Shown in pieces: positions 1 to 11,407 of a DNA stretch of 64,000 nt. The notes beneath the pieces are model-generated. The model worked only from the letters and a program-made list of their open reading frames with translations, had not been told where the DNA came from and made no database searches. This DNA comes from Linanthus parryae. Lineage: Eukaryota; Streptophyta; Magnoliopsida; Ericales; Polemoniaceae. How positions within the stretch are numbered: position 1 is the stretch's first letter; each line of letters begins with the position of its first letter. The stretch lies in NCBI GenBank assembly GCA_023055425.1, contig JALGPY010000008.1:20867359-20931358 (forward strand). The letters are read 5' to 3'. The position numbers and the translations under genes were made by a program.

Positions 1-340
1 TAGACAACTTTGCTCCGTATAATTGCTGTCCCCTTCATTGGTCCTCTTCTCGACTTTCATTAAGACGGGCAGATTTGCCATTTTGATATCAGGCCTATTC
101 ATAATCCTAATAAAAACAAACAATATCTTCTATCCCACCCAACACTATCAATCCCATCACTATTAATCCCAGTACTATCGATCCCTAATATCTAAGCCAA
201 AAAGCAAACATGCCCATAAAGTTACAACATAGCAGATAAATAATTGTCACTATTTATATGCTCTTAGAGTGCGCAAAGAGAGCTGTAGAATAGTTTAGAC
301 AAACTGATGTTTCCATTGCCTCCAAATATCTAAATTGCTT
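1..340. other. No gene recognised
   Basis: This AT-rich stretch lies beyond the 3'-most recognisable piece of the antisense copia remnant. I see no domain, tRNA or intact element end in it. It may be further copia sequence that has decayed past recognition. Confidence 0.4.
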
Positions 341-344
341 ACTC

Positions 345-2703
345 ATGGTTCAACAGTTGTAGGTACCTTATAATAAGTTGAAAGCTCCTTTTCAAGTTCT
401 TCTTCCAGCTCTCCATCAAGAAAAGCATTATTAACATCAATCTGCATCAACGGATAATTCAGAATGGCTTCCAATGCCAACACACACCAATCTAGTCCCA
501 TTCTCTTCTAAAGCATTAAGTTCTATCTGCAATGCCTTTCTTTGTGTACTAGCCTCATGAAATATTGTAGGCTCCTAAATTCTGGTATCTTGTGAAACAA
601 AATTTGCATATGATGGAGAAAGCATTTATGTAGAAACATGGTTAGCGATACAAGTCACTGATGTATTTCCTTCGACATCTCATAATCTTCAAATATGCAG
701 GCAGTGTTTTAACTCTTGTTGACGTTCTTGTTGGTTCGCCTGTTAATTAGTGAAGTGGGACCTCCATTAAGCTGTGTTATGTTAGCGACCACACTTTCTA
801 CTGACACATCCTCTTGCATAACTTTAGGCAGCACAAAATCATCCATGAACTTGTCATATTATTTTCATCATGAATTGGGAAATTGTCTTCATAAAACACA
901 ACATCCCTTGACATAAAAAAAGATTATCTCCTTCAAATCACATAGTTTATAACATTCCATCCCATATACATAATTCCATGAAAACACTTTCTCTTTCTCT
1001 TGAATCCAACTTAGATTTTCCTTGTTTCACTGTGGAAGCAAACACCATCGAAAGTTCTCATGAAGCTGTAATGAGACTTCTCTTATGCAACAGCTCATAA
1101 GGTGACGCGGTTCCCAAAATTGGAGTTGGCAATATGTTTATCAATACTTTGCATTCAATAAATTCAAAATCTAATTGCTAACTTATCTTGAAACCTGAGT
1201 GCTCTTGCTACATTTAACAAGTGTTGATGTTTCCTTTCTACCACTGAAAGTATGCTCAGGGGCCCCTCAAGACAACTGAAAAACTATACAATTTGAAACA
1301 AAGATTCGATATATATTGAACAGTGGTGCATTGTCATTTCTGGTCATCTTCACACTGCCTTGATACTTATTAAACACTAATTTACAAAACTTTGGTATTA
1401 ATAATTCTGTCTAGATCTGAACCATCATAGATTCCCAAGTATTCTGTATGCATCCCATGCGGAATCAATAAAAAATGCTTCAAAGACAAATGATGGAGAT
1501 TATTAATGGGTAACATCTTTCGTTTTGCTATTGGACAAATGTGACTATTACAAAGCTTGCTTAATGCTCAAACCTGAGTGTAACGACTTCATTCTTTATA
1601 TTGAAGGATGGCCTAGCCTCCTGTGCCGGACTTACATAGTCGCCTTCTTTGCGGATGCAATAACTTTTGCCGTCTTGTTGTCAGCTCCCCATCCATTATC
1701 TGTAAGAAGATATGACCCACCGTTCTTAAATGCCTTTTCTCAACACTTGTTTGTCTTATATTCTCTTTACAAGCAGTCATCTCCCACAAAAATAAAAGCA
1801 CACGGCTGAGACCGAGTCAATTGCTCATGTACACCAAGTTAACATTAAAATTTAATACACAACACATCTGTGAATACTAGATTCTCACTTGTCTTTACTT
1901 TCCCAAATGAGATGCATGACTGCTTGTCCATTCTGTAAGTGTACTGAAGTGTCTTTAGCGGGTCTAAGCTCCACAAACTGATCAACATGACAACACATGT
2001 GATCAGTTGCTCCACTGTCAAGAATCCATTCAGCTGATGCATCACTAAAGTCAAGCAAAACATAAGCAAAAGAACAGCTCTTATTTACCCTCCCATAAAA
2101 TGCCTTCCGATATCGTGCAATGGTGAGTCTGTACTGGTTGGTGAACTTGAGTTGTGGTTGTCCTCTTCTTGTCCCATAATGACCTCAATTTTGTTTAATT
2201 AGCAGTTACTCACATATCAACTTGTTTAGTACTCTATACCTGATTTTCTGAGAATAACGCTTATCATAAAATTTTCTCTTACGCACACAGACTGCTCATG
2301 ATCTCCCTGAACACTGAATGAAGCAACCATGACATTATCATAGTATCCCATCTCAACCACTCAGGTCTCAGTTCATCTCTAAAAGGTCGTTCCATGAACT
2401 AGCCATTTACGAATCCCATTGAAACCTTAAAGTGAGAGCTAACACCATATCCTGATGAGACCTGTAAGTAATTTTAAACCAGAACACTATGTAATTATCA
2501 GAATGTGCTAGAAAGTAAGATGACACTTCCGAGGACTTCCGAAGACACTGTAACAGCCGCATTTTGAGCTTGAGCTTCCGCGTTCAAGAGCCATCAGAAC
2601 TAGATCTGAAGATAACTTTCAACCACATGCCAAATCCAAACAACCAAGCTAATTTAAGTTCCCGAAATAACTCAAACAGAAGCCAGCCTCGTCTCTAATA
2701 CCA
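345..2703 (-). mobile_element. Decayed Ty1/copia retrotransposon remnant, antisense
   Basis: Reading the minus strand from right to left gives, in copia order: a primer-binding-like site (2703-2691); gag remnants; a protease motif ILDSGATDHM (about 2020-1990); the end of the integrase core with LPTPILGTASPYELL (about 1160-1080); and RT sequence with QIDVNNAFLDGELEEE (about 460-390). Stops and frameshifts are frequent. About 480 bp in, the residues just before RT (ALEENGT) run almost directly into the NYPLMQIDVNNAFL block, so the intervening RT N-terminal segment is deleted. The protease-integrase-RT order is the Ty1/copia order. LTR borders and a target duplication could not be found, so the outer limits are approximate. 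The copy is non-functional. Confidence 0.8.
2691..2703 (-). promoter_or_regulatory. Primer-binding-like site of the copia remnant
   Basis: The minus strand reads TGGTATTAGAGAC, close to the initiator-tRNA-Met complementary site TGGTATCAGAGC used by most plant copia elements. The 5' LTR should begin about two bases to its right on the plus strand, but the terminal TG is mutated to TA and the outer LTR border was not found. Confidence 0.6.
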
Positions 2704-2710
2704 TATACAA

Positions 2711-5276
2711 ACAAAGAAAGAATCACCAATTCAATCATTGAATTGAATCGGCAAAAGGAAGGAAGAAAAGAAAGGGAAGGGTTCCTTTCTCCAGAAAAAG
2801 GAAACTCTTGCAGAATAAAATTACTAGTTATGAGAAGTTGCTAAGTGTAGGTTTTTACATCTTCATAACCCATCAGCCCTTATTTCTTTCTCATTCCCAT
2901 AACCAGATTTTAACCAACTAAACGACAACCTAAAAATTCAAATGATAACGTACACAGTTTCTTATTTCATAATAGACCCCATGATTTCTTCATATTCCAA
3001 TATCTAGTGTTGTCTCGATCTTCTTTTCGTCTTTTCTGTCAAACTTATCTTGCGTGTGATCTTTACTATTTGTGACGCTCTTCCTGTTGTAAAGTATGTT
3101 TGAAGTTTGTTTCTGGTATCAATTCTGTCCTTCACATTTTTGGCAAACTCCTTTACTTAAATTACCATCTTCTCTCAATCTCTTCCTGGCCGACACTTCC
3201 TGTGTCCTTGGAGATGGTAAAAGACTGATTGTTCTTTGCTGCTTTGTCCTCGGCTATTACATAAAATTTACCACTTTCCTGGTGATCTCGATTTTAGGCA
3301 CTTCCCAGAGGATACAGTAATTTATAGGATATTCAAGTCCAGCTTAGTCTTTTTTTGATAGGTACGATTATTTATAACCTTAGCCATACTGAAAAAAGTC
3401 TAATTCTCTGAAATGATCCCCAATGCCAAAGATCTTTTGGTACTTGGTTTGGTTTATGTTTCCTCAGTGTCTATTGACTATGAAGCAATGTAAGACAAAC
3501 TTCACAGAATGACAGGAATACCTCTTTAAGCCATTCTCCCAAATATTATTTGGATTTAACGATGATTGGACATTAGAAAAAATTGTATCTTCATGATGCG
3601 GGTTGTTCTTTGAAACATTTATTAGCCGCTTCAGGTAGTAATGTCCTTGATAGCTCTTTTCTTACTTTTCTTTTTTGAAAGCTTCTCTTAGTTTTAGGTC
3701 TGGAAATGAGCCCAGAAGAACGTTGGGACATAAATAAAATATGTTGAGAAGTAGACAAGGAAAGTGCAAGATTGTAGATCCACATAAATAATTGCTGCAA
3801 CCACCAATGTAGCACATAAGCTTACACGAAGTACGGGAATGACAGATAGGTCGGATTTTCAATCTCATTACAATCCTTAGTGAAGCTTCTTCACCGCCGT
3901 AAATCTGAAATGATTCATGACACGGTTTAGCTGTTGACTGTCAAAAGTGAGAAATAAAGTAGTTGAACTATTACAGTTATCTTCTAGATTATATTATGTG
4001 CATTATGGTCTGCTGGTCTTGGGAGGTCACGAGAGTCTGGGGATCTCTTAGTTGGGACAATCTTGCAAGGAGAATTTGTCTTCCTTTTCTCAAATACTTC
4101 CACTAGTATGAAGGATTTTCAGAATCAAAAAATATTATTAAAGAGCTTGACTCAGACCTTTAGTTAGATCCCCCATGGTTGTTTCACTCCGAGTAATTCC
4201 TTCAGCACCTCTTGCAACTCAGGGATCCTAGTACTCCATCCAATAAGAGCACACCCTTGTTTAATCCCCAGCAACATCTTTTCAACAATCATAACATAAA
4301 CAAAAACATGCGTGGTTCCTTGCATTAGTATGCATGGTATTTAGTTTGTTAAGTTCTGTATTTACAATAGAGTATGTCTGGGTACATGGTGAGTTTGGAT
4401 TATAATTCAAGATTTTTGAATTTGTAGTTGCGGTGAAGAGAGAGGATTCCAAAGATCCAAACAACCTCATAACCTGATTCCATGCTGCTCCTATTAGTTT
4501 CCTGATAACATAACAAAAAGGTACCTAGTGAATGACCAGCCTCCTAAATATCCGCTTGTACTCCTGACAATAGAAGTTTGAAAAAGAGTAACCTTGACCA
4601 ACCAAAATAAAAACACATTAACGGTACTAAAAACGGAGACAAGAAACTTCAGAAAAAAAGTTTTGAGCCACCTCCATGTTTCAGTATGATGGTACCAAGC
4701 ATTTAATCCAAGTACCCTCTGTGCAGGAGGTTCCAGTTAGAACATCTTTATCTTTGTAGTTTGTACTAGACGAAGATTATATTAGGACTTCTTTCGCAGC
4801 TCCGATAGACAAAAGGATTGAATACCCAAACTTACATGCTACATCTTTAGAATTTACCCAAGCTCTGATAGACGAAGATTATATTTGTACTAGACGAAGA
4901 TTCTGGTATCTGAATTTACCCAAACTTACACGCTAAATCTTTAGAATCAACATGTCACTCCCTCCAAAAGTCACTTGCTTTTAGTTAATCGTAGTATATA
5001 ATTCTGTTCATATATTAACAGACTGAAGAAAGGTGAGTAAGTTGTGATCCCTTGCATGCTCTTCCTCTATACACTCTTCTATATCTCCATTTTGAACCAC
5101 TACTGCCACCAAACCCAAAATCGATTCCACAAGTCCACCACTTCTCCACTACCAAGAACACAGCACCATAATTGATAACCATACTACACTCAAAAGTCAA
5201 AACTAACAACCACCACTGTAACACCCAAACAAATGTTTCAGGTTGAAGGTGGTGACAATCAGGGCCGGAACTAGAG
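2711..5276. other. Intergenic DNA, no gene recognised
   Basis: The first few hundred bases should hold the LTR of the antisense copia remnant. The rest is AT-rich with only short open frames and no recognisable domain. Positions 4857-4908 partly repeat the nearby phrase about GACGAAGATTATATT, a small local duplication. Confidence 0.4.
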
Positions 5277-5432
5277 TGTAACAACCCGAGCGGATTACTG
5301 TCCCTGCAACTTCTTTACCCGTACCACCGGATAAAAATGCTTAAGCCTTGAAGGTGCTACTAGTAATCCACAAGGTATCATATATACCACACCTCTACTC
5401 CACAATATCTCGATGTGGGACGGGATATTACA
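5277..5432. mobile_element. 156-bp solo LTR (TRIM-like)
   Basis: The element starts TGTAACAACCCG and ends GGGATATTACA, so it has TG...CA ends and short inverted termini TGTAA/TTACA. It is flanked by a perfect 5-bp direct repeat TAGAG (5272-5276 and 5433-5437). Length, termini and 5-bp duplication fit a solo LTR of a small LTR element. There is no internal coding sequence. Strand cannot be set from the sequence alone. Confidence 0.75.
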
Positions 5433-5437
5433 TAGAG

Positions 5438-6025
5438 TGTGGCCAGATATGACACGTGCTATCAGAAACTGGAAAACCTAGAGATAAATTCTGCATTGCT
5501 CAGAAAATTGACGAACAGAGAGTGGTGCTAAAACTGAGTTCCGACTCTATATTTTCGTAGTCTGCCTAACTGTTTAGCAAAGTGCGAAACGTCCTTGGAT
5601 TGTCAATATGGTGGTGTTTTATTTCTTTCTTAAAGTAATGCTTAATCAAATTTAGCTAATTAATCCTCAATTCCTTACTGTTTCAATATCCCTTCTCAAG
5701 GTGGAGCTTGTATGTCAATCATGTCCATCTTGCTGAGTGGGGCATGAAATTGAAAAGGAAGGAGAACTATAGTGAGCAAGTTTACAAGCTCCTGAGAAGT
5801 AATTTACTGAAGCTGTATAACCTGATGTGTCTTTCACCAGGTGGCACTCAATCTCAGTGTGCTTTTTCTCTCATAATGCACAGGACGGTCTAAAGTCAAA
5901 ATGGCTAAATTTATGCAAACTGTAACAGACAGATGATTTTAGATTGCAAAGAAATATAATTTTGCCAATCCTCCTTCAATTTTATCCATTGGTATACTTT
6001 CTGCCTTGCAATCTAAATTACAAGA
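5438..6025. other. Intergenic DNA, no gene recognised
   Basis: Only short open frames occur here, with no protein family I recognise and no element ends. Confidence 0.4.
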
Positions 6026-6807
6026 AGTCTTCAGTAGAGCTGTCAACTGGCCCGTTCTAACCAGCCAAGCATTAACCGCAACTGAAACCGAAACCTAGAC
6101 CTTAGGGTCACAAACCGGCCCGGGACCGGATTATTAGTGGTCCGGGTCGTTTGTAGCCGAGACCTGAAATTAAACGGGGCCAAACTGTAACCGTAACGTG
6201 TCCGAACCAAAAACCAGCCCGTAACTGTGGTTAACGGACCCTTATTGGTTTGCCGTGGTTAACCGCTCGGTTAACCGACCTGTATAGGCTAACCGACGAG
6301 TTTTTACCGGCCCGTAGAACTTTCCGAAGTAGTTATAATATATTTATATGTATAATATAAAAAATATAAGGGTAAAGGACAAAAACCACCCTCCGCGTTT
6401 GGAACATATACAAAAACAACCCTCGTGTTTGGGATATACAAAAACCACCCCTGTCAGAGTTAGTGGCTAACGACACACTAACGGAGGGGTTAAAAGACAA
6501 AAATACCCCTTAAATTTAGGGAATTACCCACTATAAATACAATTTCCTTTCCTTCTCGTCCCCATTTCCTAACCCTAAACCAACCTTATCTCTTCCACTG
6601 TCTCTCTTCTCTCACTTCTCACGGCAGCAGCAACAACCACCACTGTCTCGCTCGATCCCTCCCTCACCCGAAGCCACCACGACCCCTGTTTTCTCGTTCT
6701 CCCTCTGTCATTGTCTCTCTCGATCCCTCTCTCGGTTCAGACAACAAGACAACAAGAAACACGAAAGAACAGAGGATGTATCAACAGTAGCAGCAGAGCC
6801 AAAGAAG

Positions 6808-6812
<5 letters not shown>

Positions 6813-6868
<56 letters not shown>

Positions 6869-6914
6869 AGGGAGGGAGGGGGGGGAGGGAGGGAGGGAGG
6901 GAGGGAGGGAGGGA
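6813..6914. repeat. (GA)n followed by (GGGA)n microsatellite
   Basis: About 25 GA dinucleotides run to 6862 and are followed by a GGGA array to 6914. The purine-only strand produces artificial open frames rich in R/E or S/L/P on the two strands. These are not genes. Confidence 0.95.
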
Positions 6915-7742
6915 GACTTCCGATCCACAGGTTGGAGGAGGCGGCGAGGCTTTTCCGATCCGGAGGTTGGAGGCGGCGGCGGCGAGACCCAGGTAGGAGA
7001 ATTCTCTCTTTTTCTTATTCTTCTCTCCCCATAAACCTCTGTTACTTTGACTCCTATCACCGGTTCTGAGCCGGATGATGTGGTTCCTGACCCTGCCGAC
7101 GCCTCCAAAACCCCTCGGTTCCGCCTCCGGTGGTTCACTCCGGTTGCAGAGGTGAGTCCGTTGAGGCCATGGTTCCGTTTCTGAACTCTGATATGTGTAG
7201 ATCACTGGTAGTTTTTAATTTCGCCTCAATGACCAAGACCGTTGACTATTAAGTATTTGGAGATAATGATGTTCTTCAATTTGGTCCAGAGTTTCAAAAT
7301 TAGGTTTCTTCAGGTTTTGATTGATGTTTCAGATCATCAGTTCCTTGTAGTGAAGCTAATTTGAATGTTTTTGTCGCAGACTTTTTGTAGAGGATATTTA
7401 TTCAACTTGTATTAGGTTTGTGAGGACTGGAAGTTGAATGTTTATGGTTTTGATTTCACACCCATGGGGGGTTTGTGTTGGTGAAAGTAGGGTGTAGACG
7501 GTAGTTTAGGTTTGATTGGTGTGGGTTTGATTGGTGTTGTTGGTTGTTTGTGTTGGTGGTGGGGAAGGTGGCGCTGTGTTGGTGGTGAATCAGTGGTGGT
7601 GGCGGTGGTGGCCAAGAACATTAACAAAATAAACAAAAAAATACAAATAGGGGCAAAATGGTCATAAAAAAGTCAAATTGCACCCCCATACTAACTGATT
7701 GTAACAGAAGGGTGCCATTCGTCTAACGTCCATCCACTGACC

Positions 7743-7768
7743 GGGGGGGGGGGGGGGGGGGGGGGGGG
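7743..7768. repeat. 26-base poly-G tract
   Basis: A run of G lies just inside the right inverted repeat of the nested MULE. The length may be affected by polymerase slippage or assembly error. Confidence 0.9.
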
Positions 7769-8229
7769 TTGTCTCGACAGGGGTGGTTTTTGTATATCCC
7801 CGAACACGAGGGTTGTTTTTGTATATATTCCAAACACGGAGGGTGGTTTTTGTCTTTTACCCAAAATATAATAAAACTGATACTTGAAAACATTAATAAA
7901 AAAATAGCAGTTTTTAAATGGCCCGAACTGGACCGGCTTAGGCGGTTACGGTTACACGGGTGGGACTGGTTAGAGGTTCCGACTTCCGAGAAAACACACG
8001 GGCCCGGTAACGATTAACCGTAACTAAACCGAAACCGTCACCAGCGGTTCATAGTTTTTCGGTCAGGGTCCAGTTACGGTGAACCGAACTGACAGCTAGT
8101 CTTCAGTATGTTGGAGGCGAATTTGTTTGACAAGGATTGATACCATAATTTTTCTGGCCACTCCAAACCCCAGAAACTACTTAAATGGCCCCAAATCCTT
8201 CAACTTGAAACTTTGTTTCAGCAGTGCTT

Positions 8230-8545
8230 TGAGTCTTTCAAGACTTTCATGATTTGGTCCTGCCAAACAATATCATCTACCTGCATCACTAGTGGTACAA
8301 TGTCATCACCTTTCTTCTTCGTAAACAATGGGTAATCTGCTTTTGACTGTGGCAATCCAAGTTCCATCATTGTAGAAGAGGACTCACTGAATCACTGCCG
8401 TGATGCCTGTTTCAACCCTTATAATAACCTATTCAGTCTACAAACCAGATCACTCTTTGTCTTTACCCTTGTTAGAACTTCAAAACAACTAGACAGGAGG
8501 CAGCTACATATACACTTCCTCAAGCTCACCATGCAAGAGTGAAGC
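8230..8545 (-). pseudogene. Ty1/copia reverse transcriptase fragment
   Basis: On the minus strand this reads LLHGELEEVYM, then LKQASRQWF, then QSKADYPLFTKKKG, then a degraded catalytic motif VMQVDDIV in place of the usual YVDDI. This is the middle of a copia RT. Stops and small frameshifts interrupt it. It is not collinear with the remnant at 345-2703, because the later RT segment lies at higher coordinates, so it is a separate scrap or a rearranged piece. Confidence 0.75.
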
Positions 8546-9940
8546 TGTTTGGCCTTCAGTTCTAACTTCATTGCTTCTCTTCATTGGTACACAACATTAG
8601 ATTGAGTGAAGCTGTTTGGTTCCGCCACTTGATCTAGTTGTCTCACAAAACTATTTATCCTTTCAACAGTTTTAATGCAAGGAAAGGACAAAAACTGTTT
8701 GGTTCCACCACTTACTCTTCTATGTTAGTGGGTCGAATGGTGTTGGAATAGCCATTCTGCAAAATGAGCAGTCTACTATTTAATTCGGTTCAATATGCCC
8801 GTATACCATCTCTTTCAGTTGTTCATGGGAAGTAGCCCTCAACTTTGATTATGAGCATTCATTTTCTAGATGTCTCATTATGTGGAATTTTGAAAGGGGG
8901 TGCAACACGCAAGTTTTTTAAGCTCAAGTCTGGTAGACTGGTAGGCTATCCTATACCAGAAAGTTCGTTGCGTTAAGTCACCTGGAGCGAGAGCGAAAGC
9001 GGGAAAGCGACAAATTCTAAAAAGGTTGTACTTGAGAGCGTCATGAGAGCGCGTATATAAATTATATATTTAATATAATTATAAATATAAACATATCGAA
9101 TTTTTTATAATCTAAATTTTGTGCCAATAACTAGAAAGCTTATATAGAAAACTAGAACCTGATATACTGAAAACTTTAATGGATGTTCAGCTTGAGTGAG
9201 TGTTAGCCATGAGAACTTGACATACAGTGAGACAGGAGGCTACGTGGGTAACGAGTTGACTATGTCATTTTAGTTGAAATTCTAGTTTGACTTAGTTTCA
9301 AATGGGCTTGATAACTTAGTAGTGAGGCATATTCTGGAGAAAGTAGAGAGCGTTGGTGAAAGCGCGCTCTAGGATTTTGGGAGCGGGGATGCCCCTCCCA
9401 GAGGTTTTAGGTGATCTACCTGGTTTTCTTTCTTCAAATTACATTTCTTTTGTTATCATCAAATTGCTTACTTCTTTGGTCTTGGGTTTGAGCAAATGTA
9501 TGTATCCTAATGTAAACTACTCTCGCCGTCCCAAGTTAAGTGCATTCCTTTCATTTTTCTTAGAAATAAGTGTGTTGCACCAGATAAGCTACATGTTTTT
9601 GCAGTTTACTCCTCTCCACACCCTTTTATCTATTCAGACATTTTCGTTTGCGAAGACAATTTCAAATAAGGAAAACAATATTTTTGTGAATTATCAAAGT
9701 CAGAAGGTTCTTCCAAAACTGTGTAAGGTCAATCCAGAGTTCCACACCCTTATTGGGGACGAAGGAAGTATAAACAGCATGAAACCTGAAAACAAGAAAG
9801 CAAGAAAACCGTAATTATAATGTTTTGCAAGTGCTATTTGAATTCTTTGCTTTTTTCAAGTACACTGAAATAGACTTTGCTCTATTCTATATTAGTAGTA
9901 TATTGTATTGATAAATTCTCTTGTTTATTTTCAACACAAG
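8546..9940. other. Upstream region of the F-box gene, no gene recognised
   Basis: No family match is evident. The 5' exon of the F-box gene should lie here, because an acceptor-like CAACACAAG ends at 9940 and no ATG precedes the F-box within the next exon. A short frame beginning with ATG at 9779 (MKPENKKARKP) resembles the N-terminus of such proteins, but I could not join it to the F-box exon in frame with GT-AG borders. Confidence 0.35.
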
Positions 9941-11358
9941 GCCCCACAAGAAAGCATCAGGCCACCCCCTTGGGATATATTGTTGAAGGATCGGATTAGT
10001 GAACTCCCTCATGAAATTGTTCTTGATATATTATCTCAATTGAAGACGAAAGAAGCGGGAAGGACAAGTATTCTTTCAAGAAAATGGAGATACGTCTGGA
10101 CGGCAATTTCTACTCTTGTTTTTGATGCTTCAGAAGTAATGGATGATGTGGAACAGAAACTCAAGTGTCTTGAGGTGGAACGACCTAAGTATGTAAGCTC
10201 TGTGAATCAGGCTATAAGACATCATCAAGGTGAAACAATAGATCACTTTGTTGTCGTTTTTAGTTTGGATGGGAGTTCAGGCTCCGATATTGACAAATGG
10301 GTTAGTTTTGCTCTAAGAAAGAGAGTCCGAATGCTGAAATTGGACTTGAGTAGTCAGTTGGGATCTACTCATAGAAACCGTTACTGTTTTCCTGAGTCCC
10401 TGGAAATGTCAAGGTGCAGTTCACTGACTTCTCTCCATTTGGTTGATGTTAATATAACTGGTGAACTGCTACAGCTCTTCTTATGTAACTGTTTGAATCT
10501 TGAAAGTTTGTTTGTGACTCGCTCAGAGACTCTTATAAGTTTGAATGTCGATCGCCCGCTTAAGCTGAAGAGGTTGGATCTGCATATTTGCCCCAATATT
10601 AAATGCCTCAATGTTTCTGCACCCAATTTGGTGTCATTTAAATATTCTGGACGAAGGATACCAATGCCGCTCAAAGACGCCCCCAAACTACTTGAATTAT
10701 CTGTTGTTGGTTCTATGAGTCCTAACGTACTTACACATCTTCCAGAGCTATCTAGCTATCTTTTACAATTGGAAAAGCTAACTTTGATGGCATTTGCAAT
10801 TGAGGTCAGTTGAAGAAGCAACCAGGTTTCGTGAATTCTTTCTCTATTTCCATTTTCTTATTAACGATTTGATGTGACATTGCTTTCATGTGCAGAAAAA
10901 ACAGGTGGAATTTCCTGTACTTCCAAAACTGACACATCTGACACTGGTAATTATGAGTTCTGGTTTTAAAAAGCTTCTGGACTACACCTCCATAATAAAG
11001 GCATGCCCCTCGTTGTATAAGTTATCATTACAGGTAATAAACAGTGGTAGCTTAACTTTATATGAAGATACCAAAATATATCTGTAGTTTTCATACTTCA
11101 GCTTTTGAATTCTTGTGCAGAAACAGGCTAATTGAATATGAGATATTTGCATGTTTAAAAGCTGACATAGCATGGGTAAAAATGAGTGTATGTTCGATTA
11201 AGGTTTTGGTTCTGTTTATGATCCCCATGAATTACCTATTAATAGTAGCTCCACCTGCTATGCGGTAATTTCCTTTATAAATATTTATATTCATAGTTAA
11301 GTATATTATTATAAACTGGCGATGAAATGAGATGAACAATTCTCCTACTACAGCTGTG

Positions 11359-11407
<49 letters not shown>

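Larger units (their letters stand above)
6370..7862. mobile_element. Nested MULE with ~95-bp terminal inverted repeats
   Basis: The element begins GGGTAAAGGACAAAAACC and its right end is the near-perfect inverted copy. The inverted repeats run about 95 bp (6370-6466 and 7767-7862). A perfect 9-bp duplication AAAATATAA (6361-6369 and 7863-7871) marks it as Mutator-type. The interior has no transposase but looks like captured genic sequence: a CT-rich 5'UTR-like stretch (6540-6740), GA and GGGA microsatellites, then GC-rich sequence ending in a donor-like CAGGTAGGA near 6990. That makes it a Pack-MULE candidate. The donor gene was not identified. Confidence 0.8.
6037..8097. mobile_element. Non-autonomous TIR transposon (outer element)
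   Basis: The left end reads GAGCTGTCAACTGG and the right end, reverse-complemented, AGCTGTCAGTTCGG. An 11-bp direct repeat AGTCTTCAGTA flanks them (6026-6036 and 8098-8108); the exact border is uncertain by a base or two. The arms are rich in GGTTCGG/AACCG-type sequence. No transposase is visible. Duplication length fits MULE (8-11 bp) better than hAT (8 bp), but class is not settled. It is split by the younger MULE at 6370-7862. Confidence 0.65.

Noticed and set aside
6708..7205. Open frames through the GA/GGGA tract on both strands
   Set aside because: Low-complexity translation of a microsatellite.
9353..9814. 153-codon open frame before the F-box gene
   Set aside because: It has no ATG near its start, no domain and AT-rich composition; only its last few codons resemble a possible exon, and they do not join in frame.
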